The position numbers and the translations under genes were made by a program. This document shows, piece after piece, positions 12,188 to 24,037 of a stretch of DNA of 64,000 nucleotides. The stretch comes from Ciborinia camelliae (Eukaryota; Ascomycota; Leotiomycetes; Helotiales; Sclerotiniaceae): the NCBI GenBank assembly GCA_025890175.1, contig JANPYM010000011.1:2150299-2214298 (forward strand), in the 5' to 3' direction. How positions within the stretch are numbered: position 1 is the stretch's first letter; each line of letters begins with the position of its first letter. The notes below the pieces were generated by a model. The model was not told the origin of the DNA. It worked only from the letters and a program-made list of their open reading frames with translations, and ran no database searches.

Positions 12188-13250
12188 GGTGCCGACTGTT
12201 AATGATCCCAGTGGTATGCCTGAAGGTCGGGGCAGGAGCAAAAACGACCCCTCCACTTTACTGCGATCGGTCACATGATCTGGCAGGTGACCGACACATG
12301 ATGCGGCACACAAAATTGCATTTTAATTTTATTAGCTTCCCTTATTGCAACCGATCCAATCGGTTCAATTTACTTCGGGTTCAGGCTCTGTGGGCATTGC
12401 CCACCCGATATTTGGTTGTGAAGATTTGTTGCGATGTAAGTGGATATAATCACGTGACTATACACTTGGCATATCACGACTTATCTCTTCTTCACATCCA
12501 ACTCTAGAACCTAATCGACAAGCAGTAATAAATAGATTTCAACCATATTTTGATTGAAGTTATCACTACCAAGGTGATATCAAAAATTGCCTCGGAGTAT
12601 AATTATGGCTTCAAATTTTCAAATACCATGGCTCTAGCTAGCTAGCTTCACACATTGTTGACCCTTCAAGTCAACCTCTTTTATCTATTTCATTATTGCC
12701 TCTTGTGTTTGTATCTACTACGCGCGATGCTGTATTTGATGACTTAAAATATTACATGAAGTCATGTTCTGAGTATCTAGGTATTCCTTCCTGTGTTTAT
12801 GCTACTCCAATGGCTCACGAAACTCATTCAGGGATGACTCTTTATGAAAGCCAAAGACTTCATGCCACTGTCATCTATAACATATATCCAAGACTCATTC
12901 TTGTGCAAAAAATCATTCGCTTTTTACGCTGAGCTACGAGGTGTGCAAATCTCCGAATGTCCAAGACTTCCGCCTGAAGGTTACCAATGCTCATCTAAAC
13001 AATGACAAATGTGGAGCGCACAGGACTAGTTCGGCAGTCCATGTGGATATTTCGGAATTGGACCAATTAAAGTTTTCAGGAAGGTGGAACTGCGGGGTGT
13101 AAAGTTAAAATCCGTGTACGAGGTACTTCCTCCGATATTGTCGTTGTACACATGGTGTTCGGGAAACTGTTGATATAAAGTCAAACCTTAATCCACTTCT
13201 CCAAACATCTCACCATAATCTTTAAGATACCTCTCATTACTTTCTCAAAC
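12188..13250. other. Intergenic, no supported gene
   Basis: Small overlapping frames only. It includes the promoter of the FAD monooxygenase gene. Confidence 0.5.
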
Positions 13251-15449
13251 ATGACTTCCACATCTTGGCCTTACGCAAATGGTAACGGGAAATCGGAGGA
13301 TGTCCGCGTAACAGTGACGGAAGGAGTCATTGAGACCGACTTGTTGATTGTTGGAGCCGGGCCTGCTGGAGCATCTCTAGCTTGTTTTCTGGGGCATCAT
13401 GGTAAGTCTATATTTTTCTTAAAATCTCACTACCAGCCTCCACAGAGATCTCCAATGCTCAAACTATTATCGACAAATGAAAAGATGCATCATGGTGAAG
13501 AAATATTACTCGTCTCGGGGAATTCTAGAGGTCTTAACTAGTATGGACAAATGACAGCTGCTCTGAAAAAAGTGGGGTAAGGACCACAAGGGAATAGGAA
13601 ATGGTACTGATATTCTTAGGTCTACGAGGGATGGTTGTCGCGGCCACTACTGGTACAGCAGATACTCCTCGAGCTCACATAACCAACATGGCAGCAATGG
13701 AATGTTTGCGTGATATAGGATTGGAAGAAGAGTGTTTGAAAGTTGCTGTCAAGGGCGATTCGATGTTACATACACGGTGGTGTCGTGCTTTGGCTGGAGA
13801 GGAGTATGCAAGAATTTATTCATGGGGAAATGATCCCAAACGTGCTGTAAGTCAAGGTTTGGACTGATTAAGATTTGCTAAAACTAACATTCATCACAGG
13901 GTGATTATGATGCCGCAAGTCCCTGCAATCACGTTGATATCCCTCAAACTGTCCTGGAACCAATCTTGGTCAATCATGCATCTCATAGTGGATTCAATTG
14001 TCGATTTGATACCACTTTTCTATCATTTGAACGAGACTCAACATCTGGTATAATTACCAGTAAAGTTCAAGACAATCTAACGAAATTAATCTATCACATT
14101 CGATCGAAATATTTATTTGGATGTGACGGGGCTCGAAGTCAAGTTCTGAGACAGTTGAAAATCCCATTAATAAAAAAACCTGGACAAGGCCTAGCTATCA
14201 ACGTACTGGTCAAGACCGAATTGGGACATGTCATGGAAAATCGGATGGGAAATTTACATTGCGTCATGAGACCTGATGAGGAAAATCCTGCTTTTGGATG
14301 GACGGCTGTTGTTAGAATGGTGAAACCTTGGAATGAGTAGGTTCTCTGCAATATTGGAGTTGAATGGTACTAACTTTTCAGGTGGATGTTTATTCTTCTT
14401 CCTTCCGCGGAAGCCGGAACTGATTTTAACCCATCTGATGAGGAATATCTAAAATGTGTCAGAGATATGATTGGAGATGACACAATTCCAGTGGAAATAC
14501 TCGGAGTGTCTAAATGGTTTATTAATGAAACGGTGGCAGAATATTACTCGGATGGAAATATGTGTGTCTCCTATTTTACTCCACAGGTTCCATTTCATTA
14601 ACTGTATCCAGCTTTTGCCTTGGTGATGCTGTCCACCGTCATCCTCCATTTAATGGCTTAGGATCTAACACTTGCATCCAAGATGCATATAACCTCGCCT
14701 GGAAGATTGCCTACGTCTTGAAGGGTAAAGCGGACAGTGGCCTCCTCGATTCATATAGTTTAGAACGCCAACCCGTTGGGCAATCAGTAATCACACGGGC
14801 TAACCAAGGTCTTCGAGATCACGGCCCAGTATGGGAAGCCTTAGGAATGATGAACCCATCCATTGAGATTCGACGAAAACATTTTGCAGAACTCTCGGAA
14901 GCTACACCTGAAGGGGTTGCTCGTCGAGCACGTTTCCAAGCTGCAATAGAAGGCACTGCACGTGAGTTTCATGGTGTGGGTGTTGAGATGAATCAACGAT
15001 ATGAATCTTCTGGCGTCTTTCTCTCCGATGAAAAGCCCAGACCTTCTTTGCCCGCAGATCCGGTCCTCGAACATGAGATTACAACATATCCAGGAAGTCG
15101 ACTCCCGCACGCGTGGTTAAATACTAAGATTCCAGGAAAGCAGTTTTCGACTATTGATCTTGCTGGACATGAAAAATTTTGCCTTTTCACAGGAATCGGA
15201 GGAGACGCTTGGAGAACTGGTGCCATGAACGTGGCAAAGATTCTTGGACTTGAAATTAATGTTTACTCAATTGGTTGGAGACAAGATTACGAGGATGTTT
15301 ACTTTGATTGGGCGAGACGAAGGGAAATTGGAGAGAGCGGATGTGTGTTGGTGAGACCTGATAGATTTGTGGCTTGGAGATCTATGGAAATGATAGATAT
15401 GCCAGATGAGAAGTTATTACAGGTTTTGAAAACAGTTTTGAGCCGGTAG
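13251..15449 (+). CDS. FAD-dependent aromatic monooxygenase (phenol hydroxylase / TfdB type)
   Basis: Five exons: 13251-13401, 13620-13846, 13900-14336, 14382-14561, 14612-15449; 610 residues with all phases consistent. Dinucleotide-binding motif GAGPAG is at residues 35-40, then GTADTPRAHITNMAAMECLR, the FGCDGARSQV (DG) motif, and FCLGDAVHRHPPFNGLGSN (GD motif that closes the FAD site). The C-terminal about 170 residues form the thioredoxin-like dimerisation domain of this family, ending in GCVLVRPDRFVAWRS. These enzymes hydroxylate phenolic rings with NAD(P)H and O2, in degradation or in secondary metabolism. Intron 1 (218 bp) is long for this genome. The fourth donor is GTGTGT, chosen because it restores the FCLGD frame. 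It lies 485 bp before a co-oriented GH31 gene. Substrate unknown. Confidence 0.9.
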
Positions 15450-15934
15450 ACTGGAGGAATATTTCCATATTCCTTTTCCGGGATAGATAGATGGTACCGC
15501 AGGAGGATCTCTGGAACTTTGTTTTTAGCCTCTGCCAATGTTTTTGTCGGGATGGACAATATCAAGATCCACAGCACTTCATTGTAGCATTGAAAGAAGA
15601 TCCATTTCATTCAAAGATTGGTTCACATATCGGATATGCGGTACGTCCTGGCCGATAGACCTGTTTGGTGCGCTTCTATTTACACAGCATGTGGGGGTTG
15701 CGACTTCATGACCCCGCAATGGTACAACATCAATTAATTACCGCTACCTACCTATCAATCCACGAATATTCCTTACTCCTCATCGCAACTCATCAATGAA
15801 CGAAGAAAGAAAAGCACTGTATATTAGCTTGTCAGCGGATTGGGTGAAGTGATTATAATTTAAGAGATGTTAGTTTGAGCATCATTACATTGCGCGTGCT
15901 TTCTTCTCTTCAAAATCCCCTACCCTCAGCCATA
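15450..15934. other. Intergenic (monooxygenase to GH31)
   Basis: Nothing beyond probable 3' and 5' flanks of the co-oriented genes. Confidence 0.5.
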
Positions 15935-18034
15935 ATGCTCTACTCACAAGGAAACCGATTGGTATACCGTTATGACGCCGAAGAACTTTGGATTGATCCC
16001 TGGGGTCCCAATGCATTTCGAATTCGCTCTTCCAAAGAATCTACGTATCCCAATCCCGACGAACTATGGGCACTACAGCATATCCCAAGCGCTGCCCCAA
16101 CAATCCAGATTGAACAAAAAGAAGCATCAATCACCCATGGATCTATTCGCGCAACCATCAGCTCAAGGGGGAAAATAATCATCTACAACGCTGAGGGTAA
16201 GATCCTCTTGGAAGAATACTCTCGTCATCGTCTCGATACAACGGATCCCAAATGTTCTGCCCTCAATATCGAAGCTAGAGAATTCAAACCCAATCCCGGT
16301 GGTAGTTCTACTCATCATTTGACAATGCGATTCGAATCTCAAGATAAATGTGAAAAGATCTTCGGAATGGGTCAATATCAGCACCCATATCTCGATCTCA
16401 AAGGACTAGATCTAGAACTCGCACATCGAAATTCTCAGGCTAGTGTCCCATTTGCCCTCTCCTCGCGTGGTTATGGGCTTTTGTGGAATAATCCTTCCAT
16501 CGGTCGTGCCGTCTTTGGAAAAAATATCATGTCGTTCGAAGCTTTCTCTACCTCATTTCTCGATTATTGGGTTGTAGCAGGTCATAGTCCGGCGGATATT
16601 ATTCATCGCTATGCCGGCGTAACAGGCACGGTCCCAATGATGCCGGAATATGGACTCGGATTCTGGCAATGTAAATTAAGGTACCAGACGCAAGAGGAAC
16701 TTTTGGATGTAGCGAGGGAGTATAAGAAAAGAAACCTTCCTATCGATGTCATCGTGGTAGATTTCTTTCATTGGCCCCGACAGGGCGATTGGAGATTCGA
16801 TGAGAGCTTTTGGCCGGATCCTGAGGCCATGATTCGAGAACTCAAGGATTTGAATATCGAACTCATGGTCTCTATTTGGCCGACGGTCGATCCGCGATCC
16901 GAAAATTTCGATGAGATGCTAGAGAAGGGATATTTGGTACGGATAGATAGAGGGATTAGAATCGTCATGGATTTCGAGGGTAATACGATTCATTTCGATG
17001 CTACGAATCCAGAAGCTAGGAAATTCATCTGGGAGAAAGTGAAGAAGAATTATTATGACAAGGGAATTAGGATCTTTTGGTTAGATGAAGCTGGTGAGAA
17101 TCTCCTATCATCTCTTCGGATCCTTCCTTCACGTCCAGAATTCCACAATCCGAACGAACAGCTAACTAACATTAAACTTAACCCAGAACCCGAATACACA
17201 GCCTACGATTTCGACAACTACCGCTACCATCAGGGCACCAACCTCTCTATCGGCAACACCTACCCCCTCTCCTACGCGCGCGCATTCCACGAAGGCATGA
17301 CCCACGCCGGACAAAAAAACATCATCAACCTCCTCCGCTGCGCATGGGCCGGCTCCCAAAAATACGGCACCTTAATCTGGAGTGGCGATATCGCCTCCTC
17401 ATGGTCATCATTCCGCAACCAACTCGCCGCCGGTCTAAACATGGGCATTGCGGGCATTCCGTGGTGGACGACGGATATTGGGGGTTTCCACGGTGGAGAT
17501 CCGGAGGATGAGGCTTTTAGGGAATTGTTCGTTCGGTGGTTTCAATGGGGGGCTTTTTGTCCTGTTATGCGATTGCATGGGGATCGGGAACCGAAACAAC
17601 CACAGGTGGGTGAGGGTGGTGGATCAACTTGTCTTAGTGGTGCGCCGAATGAGGTTTGGTCGTTTGGAGAGGAGGTCTATGACATCTGTAGGAAATATTT
17701 GGAGTTGAGAGAGCAGCTGAGAGATTATATTAGAGGGTTGATGAGGGAGGCTAGTGAGGTTGGTAGTCCGGTTATGAGGCCTCTGTTCTACGAGTTTCCG
17801 GATGATAAAAGATGTTGGGAGGTGGAGGATCAATATATGTTTGGGCCGAAATATTTGGTGTGTCCGGTGTTTGAGCCGGGTGTGAAATTTATCAAGGTTT
17901 ATCTGCCGATGGGGTCAAGCTGGTGCTTGAGTAGTTGTGAAAAGAAATGTTCTTGGGGCGGGGGGCAAGAGATTGAAGTGGCTTGTCCAATTGATACCAT
18001 GCCCGTATTCATTAGGAGTAGTCATTATGATTAG
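15935..18034 (+). CDS. Glycoside hydrolase family 31, alpha-xylosidase-like
   Basis: Two exons, 15935-17093 and 17187-18034; 668 residues. The frame is open without splicing, but I remove a 93-bp intron (GTGAGA donor, GCTAAC branch site, CCCAG acceptor) because it interrupts the catalytic motif; splicing gives FWLDEAEPEYTAYDFDNYRY, as in the family. The ATG at 15935 is the first one in frame. Domains: N-terminal beta-sandwich (about 1-240), then a (beta/alpha)8 barrel beginning PEYGLGFWQCKLRYQ. Nucleophile Asp384 lies in FWLDEA; the acid/base Asp454 is in IWSGDIASSW, followed by GIPWWTTDIGGFHGG. This layout fits YicI-like alpha-xylosidases acting on xyloglucan-type oligosaccharides, with alpha-glucosidase activity an alternative. 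No signal peptide is seen, so an intracellular enzyme is likely. Confidence 0.92.
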   Translation: MLYSQGNRLVYRYDAEELWIDPWGPNAFRIRSSKESTYPNPDELWALQHIPSAAPTIQIEQKEASITHGSIRATISSRGKIIIYNAEGKILLEEYSRHRLDTTDPKCSALNIEAREFKPNPGGSSTHHLTMRFESQDKCEKIFGMGQYQHPYLDLKGLDLELAHRNSQASVPFALSSRGYGLLWNNPSIGRAVFGKNIMSFEAFSTSFLDYWVVAGHSPADIIHRYAGVTGTVPMMPEYGLGFWQCKLRYQTQEELLDVAREYKKRNLPIDVIVVDFFHWPRQGDWRFDESFWPDPEAMIRELKDLNIELMVSIWPTVDPRSENFDEMLEKGYLVRIDRGIRIVMDFEGNTIHFDATNPEARKFIWEKVKKNYYDKGIRIFWLDEAGENLLSSLRILPSRPEFHNPNEQLTNIKLNPEPEYTAYDFDNYRYHQGTNLSIGNTYPLSYARAFHEGMTHAGQKNIINLLRCAWAGSQKYGTLIWSGDIASSWSSFRNQLAAGLNMGIAGIPWWTTDIGGFHGGDPEDEAFRELFVRWFQWGAFCPVMRLHGDREPKQPQVGEGGGSTCLSGAPNEVWSFGEEVYDICRKYLELREQLRDYIRGLMREASEVGSPVMRPLFYEFPDDKRCWEVEDQYMFGPKYLVCPVFEPGVKFIKVYLPMGSSWCLSSCEKKCSWGGGQEIEVACPIDTMPVFIRSSHYD

Positions 18035-18200
18035 GTCGTTGGTTTGGGATTTAACTGAAGTTGAGGGAATACATCCCCGCCTAATTCCAGTCACATTCAA
18101 CACTCACCAGTTAAATCTGCATCCCCATGAAATACACAATTATTAGGATCATACAAAGTGAAATAATGTATGATATCAATATAGTTTCTGATACCCAGAT

Positions 18201-20100
18201 TTATAAACTTGCTTTCCCGCGACTCTCGAATGGCAACACCAAAACCAATAATCCTGCTGCAACGAATAGAGCTCCACTTGTATAAACTGGCGCGGAGGTT
18301 TCGAGATTGGCGAACATCGCAATAATAGGCTTTGATTTGATTAGTCCATGTCAATAATGATGATGTAGTTACGGAGATGTGAGCCAGAGAAGAAACTTAC
18401 AGCCATAATCCCAAAGATTCTATTCGAGGTTGCAGTGAGAGCATTTCCCGTACCGCGATCCTTCGTCGGAAATATTTCAGGTGTATATGCATAAAGAACA
18501 GCATACATCACATTGGAGCAAAAGTTAAAAGCACAGTTCCAACCCAATAATGCCGCGGATGTCATCGCTGTCGTTGAAGCGTACAAAAATGCCCCCGTGG
18601 CTATCGTGCTAAGAGCAAGAGTTCCTTTCCTACCCAATCTTGGAACTTCAACAAGATAACCGCCAATAATAGCACCGGGGATCCCAAGCACAGATATGAT
18701 TAAAGAATTCCGATATGTCAAGTATGTACTTCCATCTCCAAATTCGGCACCTCGAGTTGCTTGGATGTAAGGAAGAAATGCGTTGTATAAGGGGTAACCG
18801 AGTCCGATGAATGCCCATACCAGCATGATCAAACTTGTAGATAAGGCAAGCTTCTTGGTTGCAAATAAGGCGCGAACATGTGATAAGTCCATTTGATGGA
18901 GTTTTCTTGACAGAGATGCTGAGGCATTGATATGTGGAAGGGTACCACATTCATGAAGACGGGCAACGGTTACTATAAAGGTTTAGTATATTCCTCCACG
19001 ACAAAAAAATGAATTGAGATATACTCACGATTCGATTGTTTCCCATTCCTCCTAGCAACTTCCTGCACAACCTTCACAGCATCTTCATCTCTCCCCTTTC
19101 CCATCAAAAATTTAGGACTCTCAAATATCGTAAAACATGTGAATCGGATGAAGAATTCAATCATAGAAATACCTCCCATGACGATAAGAAAATATCTCCA
19201 TCCCATATTTTTGGATCGAGTGCATGTTGAATCTTCTTGACATGTGAGGTTTCCTAAGAGTGGCCAAGCAATTAAATTCGCGATAACTTGAGCCACAGCC
19301 CAACCGACTGAAAGGACGGTAAGAAGGTATTGATGTGAACCAGGAAGAAACTCAAGGAAGACTGCTGAATCGACAGGAAGATTCCCACCCACTCCGAAAC
19401 TCCAAAGTGCAGCAAACAATCCAATAGCTGCAAAGTTTGGGGAGCCGGCAGCAATCAATCCAAAGACGGCTGTGATACCAAGCGTGGCATTAAAAGCTAA
19501 ACGTCGACCAAAAATATCGCAACCAAATCCCCAAAACATAGCACCGGCAAGGAGGCCAATGTTCTGGGCCAGAGTGAGTAGTGGTGGATACTTGGGAGTA
19601 AATTCATTGGCAATTGATGTAACTGAATAAATTATTAGCTTACGAACTTGGTGTTCAAGGGAGGGAGAAGTTGAGATGAATCCCGTACATATGAGTGATG
19701 TAACAATTGGCCATAAATTATCATTTGCCCAACCAAAGCCCACGACGATGAATAATTGCCATTGATACCATCCCATCCCAATCTCTTGAATCTAAATGAC
19801 ATCGCATGATTAGTGATCATAATGTTGACCAGAACTTTCTGATAGTATGGAATTATTCGATCTTACAGCTTCATTCAAGACACAAGCTTTAGCTTCATAT
19901 ATTGGATCGATTGTACCAGGTGGTATTGCGGTTTCAAAATTGAGACTCTCAACTTCCGACCGGGAAATGTAATTATTGTCGACAGTGCCATATTTGCCAT
20001 CAGGTTCTGCAAAGGTTTCAGTTGAGGATGCGCGTTCGTTATTATTGATTTCGTTCGCCATCTCAGCTTCTTCGCTGTTCGGTAGTTTTTGATACTTCAT
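18201..20100 (-). CDS. MFS transporter, sugar/SV2-like
   Basis: Five exons: 19867-20100, 19689-19791, 19029-19622, 18401-18972, 18201-18329; 543 residues. The second intron (19623-19688, 66 bp, GTACGG...TTCAG with a CTAAT branch site) is stop-free in frame, so an unspliced reading would add 22 residues; removing it gives the expected TSLIFTSIANEFTP. A hydrophilic N-terminus of about 85 residues precedes IGMGWYQWQLF and 12 predicted helices; GCDIFGRR and YTPEIFPTKDRGTGNA are typical MFS loop motifs (the latter in TM10-11 of SV2/sugar-type carriers). It is convergent with the GH31 gene. Substrate unknown; sugar or organic acid uptake is plausible. Confidence 0.88.
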
Positions 20101-20849
20101 CAATGTTGCTGATACCTGAGAAGCAGGTTTGAAGACGTATTTATGAATCGTTCTTACTAATGGAAATCCTAGGCTAAATTAGTCTCCGGCTTGACTTTTG
20201 TTGTGTAAAGCTTCACTCATGCTGTATAACGATGAATTGAGAGAACGGTATTGGATCCTCAATTTCGTCTGATCTTTGATTAGGAAGAAATATGATAGAT
20301 AACTTTAGCGGCTGAAGGTTGAACTTATTAATATTAGGCTTGTACGTAGAGATTTGACGTTGATTGGAACTTGGAACTTGGAACTTGGCAAGCACAGACT
20401 GGGTGAGCGGCGATACAATCATCCTGTGGTTGTGGCGATAAGTAGTACGAGTTGGTCTTCATATTAGGGTTTAGCTCAAACAACCGTTTGACGCCACCAG
20501 ATCAAAACTCGGAATGGCTGCAAAGTAAGCAAAGTAAGCAACGAGATGCTATTTGATATGTTGTCGATATAAGATATCATACAGCGGGGTAACGGGGTAA
20601 TGGCGTCATACCATCCCTGAGTTACATGGAATGAATTGAAGTGATCGACTTTATCCTCTGATATCTCAAGATTGATTATTTGAGGTTCAATTAGGAATAT
20701 GATTGATATTGCCCGGCTTGACCGGACGTTAGGAGCAAGATGGTCGTATACTCAGAGTAGCTTAGGGTTAATATCAAATATTGATGGCTCCGCCGGACAT
20801 TACCTACTAGGAATTTGATATTAGCATTATTCAACATCCCATCAGGATC
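20101..20849. other. Intergenic next to the transposon island
   Basis: Promoter side of the MFS gene. It contains three GGAACTT heptamers in tandem near 20368-20388 and no supported gene. Confidence 0.45.
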
Positions 20850-21424
20850 CCAGAATCCACCCATCTCGCACCCGAATCGACCCTAATTAGGGTCTTCGGA
20901 ACTAGGTACGTTTGAAACACCCTCTTTAGGGTCGAAATGCTAGTTGGAAACACCCCTGTACCACACCTAATTCCACCCTGTATCTTTAGTCTAATATAGC
21001 TATATATCAGAACATATTTAATATATAAATTTTATATCAATCGATAGAGCTTTTTAAGGGCTTTCGATTGGTATAATTTTTATTATAATTGAAGCTAGCG
21101 TTCAGGTTCTGTATTAGATTGAAATGATTATATAGGTTATAAAATTGTATACTGTAGATATATGCTTATATAAGCATACGATCTTATATAAGCATACGTG
21201 CCTATAATGCACGTGCCCAGGGGCCCTAATACTATCATTTTTGTAAAGTTTTATAATTGGTACAGATCGCTAGCCTTTTATTCAAATTTAATAAAAAATA
21301 TACCAATCGAAAGCCCTAATCGTACTCTATAATTTGATACCAATTTTATATATTTCATAAATAATTGAAAGGTTTTATATTGATTTTAGTATATTAGTAT
21401 AATAAAAGTATAACTATAATCTTG

Positions 21425-21728
21425 AAATACTACGACGTTGGCGACGTAGTATTTTAAAAAATACTAGGGGTTTAAAATACTACGGCGTTGGCGACGTAGT
21501 ATTTTAAGATTTTATAATTAGTACAGATCGCTAGCGTTTCATTTAAATTTAATAAAAAGAATACCAATTGAAAGCTCTAATCGTACTCTATAATTTGATA
21601 CCAATTTTGTATATTTCATAAATAATTTAAGGGTTTTATATTGATTTTAGTATACTAGTATACTAAAAGCATAACCTCGTTTATATATAATTTTTAAAAT
21701 ACTACGGCGTTGGCGACGTAGTATTTTT
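21425..21728. repeat. Hairpin motif, three copies in TIR element copy 1
   Basis: AATACTACG / CGTAGTATT arms around a GACGTTGGCGA-like loop occur at about 21425-21455, 21474-21505 and 21696-21728. The same hairpin is intact at 41228-41259 and RIP-decayed near 26380-26460 in copy 2, so it is a conserved internal feature of the family. Confidence 0.75.
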
Positions 21729-22730
21729 AAAATAATTTTAATAGTTTTAATTTGATACTATATATTGAATTTGAGAAAGCTACAGATTATAATTTTAATA
21801 TTTAAATATATTATATTATAAGGTGTATTATTTTTAAATAATAATTAAAATAAAAATTGAAAAATATTATAAAATTGATTTATAAATAATTAAAAATTAA
21901 AATAAATATCAATTTTTAAAATATTAAAATAATTATATTTAATTGAAAAATTGAGATTTTAAAAAAATAAAAATATCATTCAAATTCTTAAATTCTAAAT
22001 AATAATAAAAAATTTATATATTTTTTTTAAAAATTTATTTTAAAAAAACTTATATTTCATTTTATAATTTGAATATAATCATTATATTTTAAAACCTATA
22101 AAATGAAAATATACAAAAACTTTTTAATCATTCGATCAAATTTAATTTTTTTTTAAATATATATAATGATTAGATTTTTATAAATATAAGAAAAATACTA
22201 ATTTTCAAAAATAATATATATTGGTTTATATATATAATTTTGAAATTTAAGCTTATTTTTTAAAAAGCCAATAGTTCATTCAAATTTTATTATTTTTATT
22301 TAAAATTTATATCATTCGAATTCTAAAAATATATTATAATTTTGAAGATTTTAATACCCCCCCCTAATTATAATAAATCAAATTATAATCTAATTAATTA
22401 AATTTATATAAAAATCATTAAAAAGCTCCCGGTGAGTACTAAAAACTATAATAAAAACTATAATTTCATATAACTTTTCAAAACTTGAACTTGAAATTTT
22501 AAAAATAGCATAGTTCGAAAGCCCTTTGAAATATCTATAAAATAGCGTATTTACTTTTTATTTCATATATCGAATCAATGATTGGTACTGAATTTAAGAT
22601 TCTAAATATTAAATTAGTAGTAGATAAATAATAGATAAGGAAGGGTAGGCGGCAACTGATGGCAGAATGTGGAAAATGGGCCTATTAGATATGCAACAAA
22701 AGAAAATAAGGTTTCACTTCACACACGTGT

Positions 22731-22820
22731 GCTTATATAAGTTCGCATGCTTATATAAGTTCGCATGCTTATATAAGATGCTTATATAATTCGCATGCTT
22801 ATATAAGATGCTTATATAAG
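22731..22820. repeat. Subterminal palindromic repeats of TIR element
   Basis: Six copies of the palindrome-rich unit GCTTATATAAG, mostly spaced by TTCGCAT or AT. Three copies occur at 41488-41545 in copy 2 and two near 21166-21197 at the other end of copy 1. Repeats in this position are where transposases of hAT-like elements bind; that role is inference. Confidence 0.6.
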
Positions 22821-23117
22821 TATATATCGATACGATTTTATAACCTATATAATCATTTTAATCTAGTACAGAATCGGAATGCTAGCTTCAATTATAATAT
22901 AAATTATACTAATCGAAAGCCCTTGAAAAGCTCTATCGATTGATATAAAATTTATTAATTAAATACGCTTTGGTATAGAGTTATATCAAGCTAAATATAA
23001 GGTGTAGGTTATACAGGGGTGTTCCAACTCGCATTTTGACCCTAAAGAGGGTGTTTCAAACGTAGTTCGGAAGACCCTAATTAGGGTCGATTCGGGTGCG
23101 AGATGGGTGCCAGAATC

Positions 23118-24037
23118 ATATCCATTTTAATGGAATGGAACATAGCCGCAACTAATAATACGGAGTAGATCGGAGCCGTGGGGTATTCCTATGTAGATCA
23201 TTTCGCTTATCTAATCAATATCAGGTCCCGAGGTACCATGATACTGTAAGGTTATGCGAGAATGATTCTACACAGTCAATATTATATTTCGCCAAATTAT
23301 ATACACTCGATATCCATATGCGACGTTGCCTAAGATATTGTTGACCCCCTCGTGAGAAAGTTCCTATCTTATCTGGTCTGCGAGCTTGATTTCCTACAAG
23401 CAAGTTCCCCTCGAATTCCAATCGTGTCATTTAAACGAACAACTGTTCCCACAACCACTATTTTGCGTTTCCTTCCTGGAACATACCATACTCTTCGCAG
23501 CCTCTCGGTACTCGAATACGATGATGCTTTACATATAATATATGGAATAGGTGGAGATTGGAGGTCGGAGGTTACAGGAAGATCGTGACGAGGAGTCTAT
23601 AGCCATTGCATGTCTAAGATACCGGTATGCTTTAATGGGCTCCATATCCACTAACGAGCGGGTCATAATTCTAGGAGAAATCATGAACATTTGCCAGGAG
23701 CTTGAGGATTAAAATTCGAGTCGTGAGAATAGAGTCCGAGAGACATAATTCTTGTTCAAAGACTGCAAAGTAACGTCTCGTCGTCTTGTTATCGGAATGA
23801 AAGGGCAGAGTCTCATGCTTTTTGCCTTCGATGTCCACGAACTCCTGAAAATTGAATTATCTCATCTCTCTTACAATCACAGTTCTACTACGCGATGGCC
23901 TTCGTATGCATATTCCACTCACAGTAGGAATTTCCTGCTGAATGTTACTGTTTACATGGAAGTTCTCAGTCCAGTGCCTTTGGGGAAAAATCTCGCCACG
24001 ATGTTTCCATGGAGATTTGTAAAAAAAAATAGTCTAT
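23118..24037. other. Spacer between two TIR elements
   Basis: Normal base composition. Open frames such as 23752-24037 may be further remains of the MFS relic that follows, but they do not align to a recognisable segment. Confidence 0.35.

Larger units (their letters stand above)
20858..23109. mobile_element. TIR element family 1, copy 1 (non-autonomous, 2252 bp)
   Basis: The left end begins CACCCATCTCGCACCCG and the right end is its inverse (CGGGTGCGAGATGGGTG). Homology between the inverted ends continues for about 350 bp, including CCCTAATTAGGG and a GGGTGTTTC block. Flanks carry a perfect 8-bp duplication, CCAGAATC, at 20850-20857 and 23110-23117. The core (about 21730-22650) is nearly pure A+T with no open frame, consistent with RIP, while the ends keep normal composition. 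An 8-bp duplication and CA-type ends resemble hAT elements, but the TIR is long for hAT and no transposase survives, so the superfamily is open. Confidence 0.88.

Noticed and set aside
17448..17708. Alternative frame inside the GH31 gene
   Set aside because: Lies wholly within a confident exon with strong catalytic motifs in the other frame.
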